64,000 nucleotides of DNA from Melitaea cinxia (Eukaryota > Arthropoda > Insecta > Lepidoptera > Nymphalidae): contig NC_059418.1 of the NCBI RefSeq assembly GCF_905220565.1, forward strand, positions 10,531,441 to 10,595,440, read 5' to 3'. How positions within the stretch are numbered: the stretch's first letter is position 1; each line of letters begins with the position of its first letter. The position numbers were made by a program, and so were the translations under genes. A model generated the notes under the pieces. It had not been told where the DNA came from. It did no database searches and saw nothing but the letters and a program-made list of their open reading frames with translations. Shown here in pieces: positions 1 to 10,736 of this stretch.

Positions 1-610
1 GACGTCTACAAGAATTCTGCTTTTTATATCGTTCTTCAGACGGAGTATGTCAACCCGTAGACCTAGACTCACGATCAGACATTTCTAACTAAATAGCTGA
101 ATACCACACTTGACACAAATAACGTAACGAACAACACAAAGCTTTTTTTTTTCTAATAAAACAAAAAATATTACGCAATCACTATTGTTGATTTTAAACA
201 AAATACTACACTCGACACACATATAACGAGCAACATGAGGTTATTTTTTTCGTATGAAAGAAGAAAAGAAATGTTACACAATCACTACTGTTGATTTAGA
301 ACAATGGCGAACGGTCAAAACGCGCGTGTATCTATCCCACTTCTGATCTTAGAAATCAGAAGTGAAAGAGAATTTTATTTTAAAAAAAGAATAAGACACG
401 GAGTAACTTTACAAGATTTATTCATTTACATCAACTAAATGTTTATCGACACAAGTACAAGTACGCGTTCAATTAGCACTAGAGAGTACGTCCGTCGCTG
501 CCGCGAGCTCGAAGCAAAGAGAGCGATGCTACCGCATGATGCGACGTGGCGCACGCGGCGTTATTGTCCCGCCCTCCGCGCTCCGTCGCACGACGTTGGG
601 AAAGTTTCTA
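1..610. other. Unassigned AT-rich sequence
   Basis: Mostly AT-rich DNA with no coding signal. A locally GC-rich patch at about 485-600 is the only compositional break. The open frame across it is short and runs into a repeat, so no gene is called. Confidence 0.5.
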
Positions 611-1421
611 ACAATATTTTATTTTATTTATGTCTTTTTAGTCAGACAAATTACGTAATCGGTTCAATTCATTAAAACAGTTTACATCATGTGGTTGATT
701 AAGTAATTTTTTAGGGTCAAGAGAACTGATAGCAAGCCCGGAGAAAGATCTCACTCTGCTGAAAGCAACGTAAGCCTGACCTTTAGCAAATAGGTGACTG
801 CTTAAGTCAACAACTATTAGTTTTAATATAATGAAATTATTATTAAAATTATTTGTTTGTATTTGGTATTATGTATTTGTTATTGATTTTATTAATGTAA
901 TTGTAAATTGGTGTGACATTTATTAATTTTTATTTGTAATTTTAATTGTATGTTTTTTTTAACCATTGTATTTTATTAGAAAGGCTACACCCCGAAGTTG
1001 ATCGTCGCCTAGGAGGCGAGTTTGGCATGGCATAGGCGTCGGAAAGAGCAAAGTCCACATTTTTTAAACTTTAATATTGTATTTCTTTATTAGTATTACG
1101 ATAATAATAAACATGATATACCTTTTTAAAATCCTTGTATTGTGCCCTTCAATTTGATACCCATATTGTAGTATTCGAGAAAAAAAAATTTTTTTCATTA
1201 ACTACAATGGCTTCGCGCAGCCGCCATGTTTGATTTTTTTTAATGTCACCTATCTAAAAACACTTGGGCAGCTAAGACGAACCTAACGATACCTCAATTA
1301 TGTAAATCCGTTCAGTGGTTCTGGAAATATGAGGTGGTAAAGAATATTACATACAAATATACATACATACAAGATACGCGCGAAAAACATAACCCTTCCT
1401 TGGCAGTCGGGTAAAAAATAA
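611..1421 (-). mobile_element. Helitron-like repeat, copy 1
   Basis: The same roughly 0.8-1.1 kb repeat occurs on the opposite strand at 19190-20260 and 47340-48303. On the minus strand it begins near 1421 with TTACCCGACTGCCAAGG, contains a CATGGCGGCTGCG block, and carries the end of a PIF1-type helicase frame. Copy 1 is cut off at about 611, where the other two copies continue. Helicase motif VI points to a Helitron origin. The exact element ends are not resolved here. Confidence 0.6.
638..817 (-). pseudogene. Helitron PIF1-like helicase, C-terminal fragment
   Basis: Reading leftward from about 817 to a TAA at 638-640, the frame contains QAYVAFSRVRS followed by GLAISSLDP. This matches helicase motif VI (YVALSRVRS...GL) at the C-terminus of Helitron Rep/Hel proteins. 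Only about 60 residues remain, with no Rep domain and no upstream helicase motifs. It is a dead fragment that identifies the parent repeat. Confidence 0.65.
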
Positions 1422-1500
1422 TAATCACTGTAAGAACACTACAGTCTTATGAAATTACAAACAATAGAATATTATAAAATTATTACTGCTGTCTGCTGTT

Positions 1501-1828
1501 TGGCTACGGCAGTAAAGAATATAGCCACACCATCTCTTCCCGTGGGTGTCGTAAGAGGCAACTAAGGGATAACACAGTTCCACTACCACTTTGGACTTTA
1601 AAAAGCCAACTGATGGCGGGATAATCATCCAATTGCTGGCTTTGAAATACACAGGCCGAAAACGGGCAGTAGTGTCTTCGGTGCGACAAAGCCACCCCTA
1701 CAGTCACCAACTCGCCTGCCCAGCATATTTTGACTATGGGCAAAAAAAACACATGAGTTCGCGCCATTTTTGCGCGGACTTGTCGATACCTATGTCCAAC
1801 AGTGTACTGCGATAGGCTAAAGTGTGAA
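1501..1828 (+). repeat. Lepidopteran LINE-tail repeat (family F)
   Basis: A long copy of a repeat found again at 9468-9735, 34170-34225, 48435-48560, 49390-49640 (minus), 53030-53360, 57290-57415, 58296-58560 (minus) and 63034-63110. Landmarks are GGGATAACACAGTTCCAC, the ACACAGGCCGAA block and a 3' part near GTCCAACAGTGTACTGCGAT. Other copies end in (TGA)n, so the family looks like 5'-truncated non-LTR tails. Spurious open frames on both strands are explained by it. Confidence 0.6.
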
Positions 1829-1875
1829 AATTATTAGAAGCATTACTTTGAACATTATTATTATTATTATTATTT

Positions 1876-2155
1876 GCAGGTTCGATTCCCGCTCACGACA
1901 ACCATTTGTATCGGCCATATAGATGTTTGTCGTAGTCTGGGGGTTGTGCTCGTGTATTGTGTGTGTTTCCGGACCCCTGACACAGGAGAAAATCCTACTG
2001 GGGGCATTTATTATTTACCGTTTTGTGTACCGTTACCGAGATGTGTTTCTGTGGTGTGTAAAGTGACCAGAACTCCTGAGGGGATTGAAATAGGGTCGGC
2101 AACGCGTTTGCGATGCTTCTGGTGTGGTCTGCAACGTCTAAAGCCTAGTTATATA
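1876..2155 (+). repeat. tRNA-derived SINE fragment
   Basis: Starts with an intact B-box (GGTTCGATTCCCG) and continues with the body shared with the minus-strand SINE at 44811-45010. It ends in the block containing GTCGGCAACGCG, which recurs at 6040, 14560, 34580, 36590, 50450 and 59300. The A-box half is missing. Confidence 0.6.
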
Positions 2156-2275
2156 TAAAAAAATATTAGATACTGTTATAAAAATTAACAGCCGCAGTAC
2201 ACAATTTCGTCTTAAATAAAGTTACGCAGATCAAGCACAGTCAATATTGGATGTACTCGTGTGTTTCTACTTGTT

Positions 2276-2435
2276 ACTAGATGGCACTCATCGTTGGTTG
2301 CTTATTGGTGAATCGCGGTAATGAGATTTTTATTTTTATATGTAAAGTTAATAACGATCACTTCGAAAATTGAATATCTTGGAGAGCCGCATAACGCATC
2401 GTTATATGTATCTCCAAATATTCACAAATATTTAA
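2276..2435 (+). ncRNA. T3 snRNA-like RNA, copy a (with promoter)
   Basis: Distal block at 2276-2292, core box 2311-2347 with TATATGTAAAG at its end, predicted RNA start near 2367. The RNA folds with TTGGAGA (2379-2385) pairing to TCTCCAA (2411-2417) and ATAACG (2391-2396) pairing to CGTTAT (2400-2405) around a CAT loop. The outer stem differs in sequence from copies b-e but stays paired. No transcript is known to me and no standard snRNA is matched. Confidence 0.5.
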
Positions 2436-2810
2436 ATTATAAATTTCAAATCAAATATTCAACGTCGTCATAGACGACACTTACAGACGGTCATCAGTAC
2501 TGAACCGCTGTGAGAAGATTAATAATTGAATTAAACTTACAATTACACAATGACATGGCGTACAAAGTTAATGATCAGTGTTTATCGTTATAGATATTTC
2601 AACTATATGTAGTCTCTGAATGTCCCGTTACTCTTCTAAGCACAGCTCTGTGTGACGAGCAGACAGCTTTCCGTTCATACCTTTGGGAAACGAAACTGCA
2701 TAAATAGCGTTTTGAAATTTAGTAGTTATTTACGTATGTCAGTATCCATTATTTACATTATTTACAGTAGGTATATATTTGAAAAGTCGTCAGTTAATCT
2801 TCATGTAAAG

Positions 2811-3519
2811 ACCTCGTAATCTTGTCAAAACAATAAATATTTAAGCACATTAAAGTTCAGTTCGATAATTGTGTTTGCTCGCTAATGAGAAAAAAAGCGA
2901 CTTCAATTACATTGAATAGTAATGTAACCCAATAATACAACGTGGGTAGACGAAAAAATAGTCAAGTAAGTACGCGTTATCAAAGATTACTCCAAAAGTA
3001 GTCATCCGATTTAAAAAAATTGCCACGTTCCAGATTTCCGTGAGCTCATAGCTCATATTGTGTTGTGTGTTCCGATGTTAAGTAACAAAGTTCCTTACTT
3101 TGTTACTAAACATCGTCGTCCGTCTGTAACAAGACTGACATAAATAATAATTAAAATTGGTTTTCCTTGTAATCTTGTCAAAACACAACTTGACCTCGTA
3201 ATCTTGTCAAAACAATTAATATTTAAGCACATTAAAGTTCAGTTCGATAATTGTGTTTGCTCGCTAATGAGAAAAAAAGCGACTTCAATTACATTGACTA
3301 GTAATGTAACCCAGTAATACAACGTGGTGACGAAACAATAGTCAAGTAAGTACGCGCTATTAAAAATAACTAAAAAAGTAGTCATCCAATTAAAAAAACT
3401 CACCACGTTTCAGATTTCCGTGAGCTCATAGCTGTTAAGGAAATTTGTTACTAAAAATCTTCATCCGTCTGTAACAAGACTGACATAAATAATAATTAAA
3501 ATTGGTTTTCCTTGTAAGA
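2811..3519 (+). repeat. Tandem duplication carrying family A remnants
   Basis: A unit of about 380 bp starting ACCTCGTAATCTTGTC occurs at 2811 and again at about 3192. Each copy contains a degenerate start of TE family A (TTGTGTTTGCTCGC). The copies differ by small indels and substitutions. No gene is seen. Confidence 0.65.
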
Positions 3520-3639
3520 CGTGTGTGTATTTCTTTATTTATATCCGTTCTAACCTCAAAACTTTAACCATGGATATCTGCATAACCATGGGGTTTCGAA
3601 GTGTGACAGTAGTACCAGGGTTAGTGTTCCCCACCCCCA

Positions 3640-3733
3640 CCCCCTTCCCCTTAGTCTAAAGCTTTATCCCACTTTTGGCTTGAACCTGTGAAGACCGATG
3701 TCCAGCAGCGACTGCGATAGGCTGAAGTGATGA
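3640..3733 (+). repeat. LINE-tail repeat F, short fragment
   Basis: Only the 3' part of family F remains (near GTCCAGCAGCGACTGCGATA), directly before the C1 unit. The same kind of tail precedes C2, C6, C7 and C9, so it belongs to the repeated unit. Confidence 0.55.
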
Positions 3734-3842
3734 TGTTATTATATCAGGTAAATTATGTGAACAGGCGAATCGTCACGAGTAGTGACTCATGTTAATTTTT
3801 ATGTATTAATTATGGTATGTAAGTATATTAGGGTTATATATT

Positions 3843-3980
3843 AGGGTTCCGTTTCTCCTACATGGTGATAGGGGACGGACTTAGAAAAATTATGTTGGAC
3901 ACAACAAATATCTTATGAATTATTAGCGCTAGCTACAGCGCTAACTACCATATTAACTACTGTGCTAACGCTAGCAAAGC
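3843..3980 (-). ncRNA. Type C snRNA-like RNA, C1
   Basis: Core box on the minus strand at 4036-4000, predicted start near 3980. In RNA order: a hairpin made of TTAGCGCT and AGCGCTAA arms, then a copy-specific segment (3892-3910, 19 nt), a Sm-like AATTTTTCTA, and a terminal hairpin at 3848-3879 (TCCGT/ACGGA plus an inner stem). The segment 3892-3910 has no counterpart in other C copies, although both flanks are conserved. The inner 3' stem has one C-A mismatch as minus-strand RNA and would be G-U if read plus, which leaves some doubt about the strand. Confidence 0.45.
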
Positions 3981-3999
3981 AAGACAGTCTCACAATCGA

Positions 4000-4241
4000 C
4001 TATAAACACAATAATAAAAACGTTTCCACCGCGATTTTTAACTTGATGAGTGCCATCTGTTACCTAGTAGAAACATACAAGGTACATTCGTTTTGATTAA
4101 TCAGCCTAGTTTTGCTCGAACCATGAGCGACATCTATCAACAATTTGCAACATACAGCGACCATGTCTCTGAATGTTCAGTCGTTGATTGGTCTGTTAGT
4201 AATTAATCGTGTTGTTAAGATTTTATTCCTTATATATAAAC
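4000..4241. promoter_or_regulatory. Divergent snRNA-like promoter pair, C1
   Basis: Two core boxes face away from each other: minus 4036-4000 (TGTTTATAG) and plus 4205-4241 (TATATAAAC). Between them lie inverted versions of the GCGCCATCTATCAAC block. The first bases of the two cores are 169 bp apart. Confidence 0.5.
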
Positions 4242-4260
4242 TCTGTTATTATAGTTTTAA

Positions 4261-4319
4261 AAGCGGGAGAACGGTGCTTGCACGATGATACCGTTCTCTT
4301 ATTTTTGATAATTTCCTGC
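4261..4319 (+). ncRNA. T2 snRNA-like RNA, C1 partner
   Basis: Starts where the plus core predicts. Outer stem GCGGGA (4263-4268) with TCCTGC (4314-4319), one G-U pair. Inner stem GAGAACGGT with ACCGTTCTC. The 3' internal loop carries ATTTTTGA, which could be a Sm-like site or a Pol III stop. This copy has the short apical loop, lacking about 15 nt present in C3 and C4. Confidence 0.45.
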
Positions 4320-4500
4320 AAAAGTTAAAAATAATTACAGATTTCTAATAAATAAACAAATAATGTATAAAGTTAAGTAACCGCGGTTTTCCATACAAGA
4401 AATGTGTATATTTATTTGTTTTATTAATTAACTCACATTGTCCTGCCGGTTGTACCGATTTGTCTTTCATCAGGAGTCATACTTGTACTTTGATCAATCA

Positions 4501-5167
4501 TTTTTAACCGACTTCCAAAACAGGAGGAGGTTCTCAATTCGACTGTTTTTTAACCAACTTCCAAATAAGGAGGAGGTTCTCAATTCGACTGTATATATAT
4601 ATATATTTTTTTTATGTATGTTACATCAGAACTTTTGACTGGGTAGACCGATTTCGACAAATTTTATTGTAATCGAAAGGTTGTGTGTGCCAATTGGTCC
4701 CATTTAAATTTATTTGAGATCTAACAACTACTTTTCGAGTTATATCTAATAATGCGTTTTTACTTGACGCTTTTTTCGTCAACCTACGTTGTATTATACC
4801 GCATAACTTTTTACTGGATGTACCGATTTTGATAATTCTTTTTTTGTTGGAAAGGGGATATCCCTAGTTTGGTACCGTGATAAGGAAACCAGGATCTGAT
4901 GATGGGATCCCAGAGAAATCGAGGGAAACTCTCGAAAATCCGTAATAACTTTTTACTGGGTGTACCGATTTTGATAATTTTTAATTTAATCGAAAGCTGA
5001 TGTTTATCATGTGGTCACATATAAATTTTATCGAGATCTGATAACTACTTTTTGAGTAATCTTTGATAACGCGTAGTTGCTTGACTATTTTTGCGTCAAT
5101 CTACGTTGTATTACTTGTCGATGTAATTGAAGTCGGTTTTTTTTTCGTTTGCGAGCAAACACAATTA
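4501..5167 (+). mobile_element. TE family A, near-complete copy
   Basis: Starts AACCGACTTCC, includes GGAGGAGGTTCTCAATTCG, GATGATGGGATCC and CGTCGATCTACGTTG-like blocks, and ends GAAGTCGG... GCGAGCAAACACAATT. The first 50 bp are duplicated. The short inverted ends (AACCGACTTC and GAAGTCGGTT) and absence of any coding frame suggest a non-autonomous element. Other copies: 6988-7590, 8742-9323, 13064-13682, 26703-27317, 31771-32808, 43352-43752, 61268-61695. Confidence 0.7.
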
Positions 5168-5240
5168 TTTTGGTGTTGGTTAAAATAATAAATGTCCTGA
5201 GGTTACAAACCATTACTATTGACTCCGTTTTTAGGTATGG

Positions 5241-5311
5241 GGGTTCCGTTACACACTGTGACGTGGTAAGGAACTAGAAAAATTTGATTAACAAATGGAA
5301 CGGATCCATCC
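5241..5311 (-). ncRNA. Type B U7-like RNA, B1
   Basis: Minus core box 5367-5331 puts the RNA start near 5311. The copy-specific segment is 5309-5285 (25 nt), so it forms the RNA 5' end. It is followed by AATTTTTCTAG and a hairpin at 5243-5274: stem pieces GTTCC/GGAAC, TTAC/GTAA and CAC/GTG with single bulged bases and a six-base loop. AATTTTTCTAG differs at one position from the known U7 Sm-site consensus AAUUUGUCUAG. The roughly 71-nt length is also U7-like. Function and expression are inferred. Confidence 0.5.
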
Positions 5312-5579
5312 CAACAGAATTTACAGATTCACTTAAACACAATAATAACGAACTCGTCACCGCGATTCAGTATTCGTAGCCGACGATGAGCGCCCTCTAT
5401 CAACACATATAATGATACTTCGATCTACGTGACTTCGCTGTGACTGTGAAGGAACGACGCTTTGCTACAAAATTCGATCGAAAATTATCGACATTATGGT
5501 AGGTGTCGCTGATGTTGATAATTTCTTTATATATAATAAAGATGTCAATAATAATATAATAAAGATGTGGTGGATGTCT

Positions 5580-6490
5580 GGTCGTGTCACTAGATGGCAC
5601 TGATTGTTGATTTAATTGGTTATCTGTAAAGTTGGTTTATGGACGATAGTTTAACGTGGTAACGTCACAGCAAAACATCTCTTCGGACGCATTGGCCAAT
5701 CGAGTGGAAGAGAGATAGATGCGGCGCAAGCGTACAGTGTGTGTAACTGGACAATGAGTGTAACGGGAGAATGAGTCATCCTTTTTCGTGCATTTCGGCG
5801 TTTATCGATTAATTAGACATTGTCATCTTACTGTACATTTATGTGTTTGTTCCTTTATCGTGACACATTCGTTTTATCGAGTCTCAAACCACAACGATTT
5901 TAAAGAAAGCATAACTTAAAATAAGTTTATATGTGATGTCGAAATAAACATATTTTAATTTCTGTGGTTACACAGCAGTAAATATTTGGGCCAAAATTTA
6001 CAACAGCCGTACTATATCTCGACCAAGATCACAGCTAAATAATACTGCTTTCAACCAGTGTTGCGTTAAGTGTGGTCGGTAATGCGCTTTCGATGCTTCC
6101 GGTATTGTAGGCATTTGTAAGCTGCTATAATCGGTGAGCCGTAGACTTGTTTGCAAACAACAATTAAAGTTTGCAAGCGCGATATTAGGATTAACTTTCT
6201 TATTACTTACGCACTAAATTTCAATAAACTCGCTTCGTAAAAGGATAATTTTAATTCAAGTCTTCAGTCATCTGCGCAGATTTTGGTAGAACGACGGTTC
6301 AAAGCGTAAATTGATACTTTGTCCGGCGGCCTTCAGTGATTTTGATACTTTCAAAATAGAGCGTATAAATATTTCACTTGATATTTTATTTTTACTGCAA
6401 CATTTAGACATTTGCATAAAAGAGATAAAAACATTGATCTCATAAAGAAGATTTAGATAATAATATTATGTACGTAACACATGCATTACA
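5580..6490. other. Array-unit block with ATTGGCCAAT dyad
   Basis: Contains a TAGATGGCACTGATTG distal block without a recognisable core, then a conserved GC-richer stretch (5670-5735) including CATTGGCCAATCGAG. It then shares sequence with 14150-15060 and 36060-37100, including the SINE-type GTAAGGTG...GATGCTTC segment near 6040-6140. A related stretch lies reversed at 46290-46400. No coding potential is seen. Confidence 0.45.
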
Positions 6491-6493
6491 TTG

Positions 6494-6522
6494 TTATATA
6501 TATATATATATATATATATATA
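6494..6522. repeat. (TA)n microsatellite
   Basis: Uninterrupted TA dinucleotide run of about 29 bp. The equivalent site in the sister blocks (15020, 37050) has no long TA run. Confidence 0.9.
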
Positions 6523-6741
6523 CGAGTATTCATACACATATCATTAAATTTAGTGTGAAATACTTAAGTAATCAAAAGAAACTGAATGTTCTTATATAAA
6601 AAAAAAAACAACTCGTATATCTGTTAAGCACAGTGACGAATGATCTTCAATCACATATCATTCAATGTTCAGTTCGACAATACAGAACAACAATCTGTGA
6701 CTGTTCAAATTGCTTTTTGTTTTTCTCAATTACGAACAATG

Positions 6742-6845
6742 AACCGCGCTGGCAAGATTTTTGTTCTTGTATATAAAGTTAAGTAGGTATATTAATTTCG
6801 AAAAAATAATTTAAGGTCCCTTCGAGTGACGCTTACAGTTTTACT
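6742..6845 (+). ncRNA. T4 snRNA-like RNA, copy a
   Basis: Core box 6742-6778 ends in a perfect TATATAAAG, with predicted start near 6798. The following 45 nt are conserved with copies at 15432 and 37461 (AAGGTCCTGCGAGTGACGC block) and end at a TTTT. The fold is weak (a short CTG...CAG stem in the other copies), so the RNA call rests mainly on the promoter geometry. Confidence 0.4.
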
Positions 6846-6987
6846 TTAAAATTTAACTGTTTACCATAAAGAAGTTGTATACATTAGATTGGGTGTCTCG
6901 TTCATATTTTTAGAAACAACAGAAACTTTGACCTTAGCTTAGTCTACGGTTATCCTATTATTAGCTATAGTGATAAATTAAAGACAT

Positions 6988-7590
6988 AATTGTGTTTGCT
7001 CGCAAACGAAAAAAAAACCGACTTCAATTACATCCACAAGTAATACAACGTAGATCGACGAAAAAATAGTCAAGTAACTACGCGTTATCAAAGATTACTC
7101 AAAAAGTAGTTATCAGATCTCAATAAAATTTATATGTGACCACATGATAAACATCAGCTTTCGATTAAATTAAAAATTATTAAAATCGGTACACCCAGTA
7201 AAAAGTTATTACGGAGTTTCGAGAGTTTCCCTCGATTTCTCTGGGATCCCATCATCAGATCCTGGTTTCCTTATCACAGTACCAAACTAAGGATATCCTC
7301 TTTCCAACAAAAAAGAATTATCAAAATCGGTACATCCAGTAGAAAGTTATGCGGTATAATACAACGAAGGTCGACGAAAAAAGCGTCAAGTAAAAACGCA
7401 TTATTAGATATAACTCGAAAAGTAGTTGTTAGATCTCAAATAAATTTAAATTGGCACACACCACTTTTCGATTAAAACAAAATTTGTCGAAATCGGTTTA
7501 CCCGGTCAAAAGTTCTGATGTAACATACATAAAAAAAAAAAAATACAGTCGAATTGAGAACCTCCTCCTTTTTTGGAAGTCGGTTAAAAA
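6988..7590 (-). mobile_element. TE family A copy
   Basis: Reverse orientation, complete from AATTGTGTTTGCTCGC to GGAAGTCGGTTAAAAA. It sits between T4 and the 7600-8120 block. The sister blocks at 15690 and 37710 lack it, so it is a later insertion. Confidence 0.7.
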
Positions 7591-7599
7591 GCGAAATAA

Positions 7600-8120
7600 T
7601 ACGAAATTAAGACCTAATGGACGTATTTACAAAAAATAATTATCGTGTCGGTAGATGCCTACGTAATTAACTTTTAAACTACCGTCACAAAAAATGTCTC
7701 ACAAAATTAATATGAAAATGAAACCTCTTTAAATGAAAATTGCTTTAATTTATCTTTTATCAAGAACTTAAAAGAATATTTCACAATTTAAAATTGTGAC
7801 GCAGAATTTTAATGGAATTTCCCCTACGAGACAAAGGTTATCGTTCGCTAGTTAATACTATAAGGAATCAATTTTTGTTTCCGACTTAAACACGCTTATA
7901 TCAACTCGATTTCCCACTAACATAGATTGCATGAAGACGTTGTCTTACTGCGTTCCTATGAGTCAGCGGACGGTACACGTATTGGAATCGTTACAATATT
8001 TAATCGAATTATTAAAAGAATAAATCAAAGTAGAAATGTATAGAATTGACTTCTATAATTGCTACAACATTTTAACGTTAATTATTTAAGCACCAATTAA
8101 AACATCGAAAACAATTTATG
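7600..8120. other. Array-unit block, no gene
   Basis: Shared with 15700-16165, 37720-38160 and 51600-52085 (landmark TTAAACTACCGTCAC). AT-rich, non-coding, function unknown. Confidence 0.5.
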
Positions 8121-8121
8121 T

Positions 8122-8205
8122 CATTGTGTTTGCTCGCAAACGATTAAGTAACATACAAAAACTTTAGTGGAATGGATACCCTCCCTTTTTTGATGTTGGT
8201 TAAAA
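8122..8205 (-). repeat. TE family A, truncated subfamily copy
   Basis: Starts TTGTGTTTGCTCGCAAACG and jumps to the GATGTTGGTTAAAAAAATT end, with the middle deleted. Longer members of this subfamily are at 16168-16330, 42273-42547 and 52089-52350. Confidence 0.55.
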
Positions 8206-8279
8206 AAATTAAATGTCTTGAAATTACAAACTATTAAAATTGACTTCGTTTTTCTTCTATTTGTGGTTATATCTAAAAG

Positions 8280-8450
8280 ATAACCCCGTGGGCGCAGTTT
8301 GTAGTCGCCAGTCTTCCCGCTCCTTCTTTCACTCTTGACAAATATCTGTATGGGGCTTACGGGTGATTATCGTGGTTTGAGTGTTTTTTTTTCTTCACTG
8401 AGTGTGTTTCCAGATCTCTGACATAGGAAAGCGAAGTCTTAGTTATGAGG
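8280..8450 (+). repeat. SINE-like block preceding B2
   Basis: A segment with GTGGGCGCAGTTTGTAG (resembling a tRNA A-box region) and GAGTGTGTTTCCAG. Copies at 16330-16495, 42610-42785 and 52430-52575. In two of four cases it leads directly into a type B hairpin. Confidence 0.5.
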
Positions 8451-8534
8451 GTTCCGTTACACACTGTGACGTGGTAAGGAACTAGAAAAAATAACATGTA
8501 AAGCACAAATTACTTTTTATGACTCAAACAACTA
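8449..8534 (-). ncRNA. Type B U7-like RNA, B2
   Basis: Minus core box 8590-8554, predicted start 8534, which is exactly the edge of the copy-specific segment (8534-8493, 42 nt). The hairpin at 8451-8482 is identical in sequence to B1. The Sm-like run is TTTTTTCTAG. The segment is partly alike in B5 (52619-52654), its paralogue in a duplicated block, but unlike B1, B3, B4 and B6. Confidence 0.5.
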
Positions 8535-8741
8535 ATCCCAACGTAACAAATTCACTTAAACACAATAATAACGATCTCGCCACCGCGATTCAGTATTGGT
8601 AGCTGACGATGAGCGCCATCTATCAACACAGAGTGACACTTCGAGCTATGTGACTTCGCTCTGACTGCGATGGAACGACATTTTACTACAAAATTTAATA
8701 GATAGTTCTAGAGATTTTGGTAGTTCTCGCTGAAGTTGATA

Positions 8742-9323
8742 ATTTTTTTAACCGACTTCCAAAAAAGGAGGAGGTTCTCAATTCGACTGTATATTTTTTA
8801 TGTATGTTACATCAGAACTTTTGACCGGGTGGACCGATTTCGACAATTTTTTTTTTAATCGAAAGGTGGTGTGTGTCAATTGGTCCCATTTAAATTTATT
8901 TGAGATCTAACAACTACTTTTCGAGTTATATCTAATAATGCGTTTTTACTTGACGCTTTTTTCGTCGACCTACGTTGTATTATACTGATTTTGATAATTC
9001 TTTTTTTGTTGGAGAGGGGATATCCCTAGTTTGATACCAGATAAGGTAACTAGGATCTGATGATGGGATCCTAGAGAAATCGAGGGAAACTCTCGAAAAT
9101 TCGCAATAACTTTTTACTGGGTGTATCGATTTGATAATTTTTAATTTAGTCGAAAGCTGATGTTTATCATGTGGTCACATAAATTATATCGAGATCTGAT
9201 AAATATTTTTTGAGTTATCTTTGATAACGCGTAGTTACTTGACTATTTTTTCGTCGATCTACGTTGTATTACTCTTCGATGTTATTGAAGTCGGTTTTTT
9301 TCGTTTGCGAGCAAACACAATTA
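8742..9323 (+). mobile_element. TE family A copy
   Basis: Complete copy from TTAACCGACTTCC to GCAAACACAATT, with a small deletion around 8985. It interrupts the unit between B2 and the plus-strand relics at 9360. B5 has no element at the same place, so the insertion is younger than that duplication. Confidence 0.7.
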
Positions 9324-9339
9324 TTATATATAACAAAGA

Positions 9340-9740
9340 TGCCAACCACAATTAACCGTTCCTTTATTGATAGAAGTCATTCTTTTGTCGATTACAAATT
9401 CTTAATCGCGGTCTGGACTGGAATTATTTTGGGTATCCTATCTGAACACGAGAAGAGAGAAGGTGGCATTAATCTTACTGCCGTAACCACACAACAGGGT
9501 GTCGTAAGAGGCGACTAAGGGATAACACAGTTCCACTACCACCTAGGATCTTAGGAAGCTAATCGATGGCGGGATAACAATCCAACTGCTGGCTTTGAGC
9601 AGCATCTTCGGTGCGACAAAGCCAGCCTTGCGGTTACCAACCCGCCTGCCCAGAGTAGTGACTATGGGCAAAATACATGAGTTCATTCCATTTTTGGTGT
9701 GAACTTGTGGAGATCGATGTCCAGCAGGGGTAAGGTAAAT
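9340..9740 (+). repeat. Broken core box, then LINE-tail F
   Basis: TTAATCGCGGTC at 9399-9410 is a core start cut short. The paralogue at 52942 retains the rest. Family F follows from about 9468 with GGGATAACACAGTTCC. No RNA is called here. Confidence 0.5.
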
Positions 9741-9834
9741 TATGTGAACAGGTGAATCGTAAGGAGTAGCGTCTCGTGTTAGTATTAATTATGGTATGTA
9801 AGTAAATGTATTAGGGTTCGTTAAATGTATTTAG

Positions 9835-9954
9835 GTTCTCGTACATGGTGATAGGGGACGGAAAATTGGGACGTTTTGGAGTTACCTTATAAACTATTAG
9901 CGCTAGCTACAGCGCTAACTACAATATTAACTACTGTGCTAACGCTAGCAAAGC
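9835..9954 (-). ncRNA. Type C snRNA-like RNA, C2
   Basis: Minus core 10010-9974 (TGTTTATAG), predicted start 9954. The 5' hairpin TTAGCGCT/AGCGCTAA is intact. The copy-specific segment is 9885-9868 (18 nt). The 3' hairpin is damaged because its outer arm has been rewritten to GGTTCTCGTAC, and the CTA of the Sm-like run is missing. Possibly a decayed copy. Confidence 0.4.
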
Positions 9955-9973
9955 AAGACATTCTCATAATCGA

Positions 9974-10212
9974 CTATAAACACAATAATAAAAATCTTGC
10001 AACCGCGATTTGTAACTTGATGAGTGCCACCTGTTACCAAGTAGAAACATACACGGTACATTCGCTTTGTATGATGGGCCTAGTTTTGCTCGAACCATGA
10101 GCGCCATCTATCAACAACTTGCAACATACAGCGAACATGTAAGTCTATATACTGAATGGTCTGTTACGAGTAATTAATCGTGTTGTTAAGATTTTATTCC
10201 TTCTACATAAAG
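9974..10212. promoter_or_regulatory. Divergent promoter pair, C2
   Basis: Minus core 10010-9974 and plus core 10176-10212 (TACATAAAG), first bases 166 bp apart, with GCGCCATCTATCAAC between them. Confidence 0.5.
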
Positions 10213-10231
10213 TCAGTTATTATAGTTTTTA

Positions 10232-10292
10232 AAGCGGCAGAACGGTGCTTGCACGATGATACCGTTCTCTTATTTTTTTGATAATTTCCTGC
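10232..10292 (+). ncRNA. T2 snRNA-like RNA, C2 partner
   Basis: Outer arms GCGGCA and TCCTGC pair imperfectly. Inner GAACGGT/ACCGTTC is intact. A run of seven T lies in the 3' internal loop, longer than in other copies. Confidence 0.4.
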
Positions 10293-10299
10293 AAAAGTT

Positions 10300-10735
10300 A
10301 AAATAATTACAGATTTCTAATAAATAAACAAATAATGTAATAAAGTTAAGTAATCGCGGTTTTCCATACAATAAATGTGTTTATTTATTTGTTTTATTAA
10401 TTAACTCACGTTGTCCTGACGGTTGTACCGATTTGTCTTTCGTCAGGAGTCATACTTGTACTTCGATCAATCAATTTTTTACAAAAATATATCTTTAAGT
10501 TTACGACAAACATATAGTTAGTGAATTCGTGTGAAACAACTGATGCTGACCTTAGTGACGCAGAGAGTGACGTTTTAATAGAGCTTTAAGCTTGTTGTAA
10601 GATACAGGAATATATGTATCGGTAATTCGGTACATACGAGTAGCAAGGAACAATTTATGGTTAAATTTTACAATTCAGAAATTTTTTACTATAATTTGAT
10701 TCGTTTGTTAGAACATCTTATTTTTTAATGTATTA
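10300..10735. other. Unit tail, no gene
   Basis: Homologous to 53960-54360 (GTTGTCCTGACGGTTGTACC landmark). AT-rich with no coding or structural signal that I can support. Confidence 0.45.
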
Positions 10736-10736
10736 G

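Noticed and set aside
439..675. 78-codon frame over the GC-rich patch
   Set aside because: Runs into the Helitron-like repeat; no domain, no second copy.
1876..1900. Stand-alone tRNA gene from the B-box
   Set aside because: No A-box half or acceptor stem; belongs to a SINE.
5241..5311. Calling B RNAs genuine U7 snRNA
   Set aside because: Layout and Sm-like site agree, but the 5' part does not show an obvious histone-downstream-element complement and varies by copy, so only U7-like is claimed.
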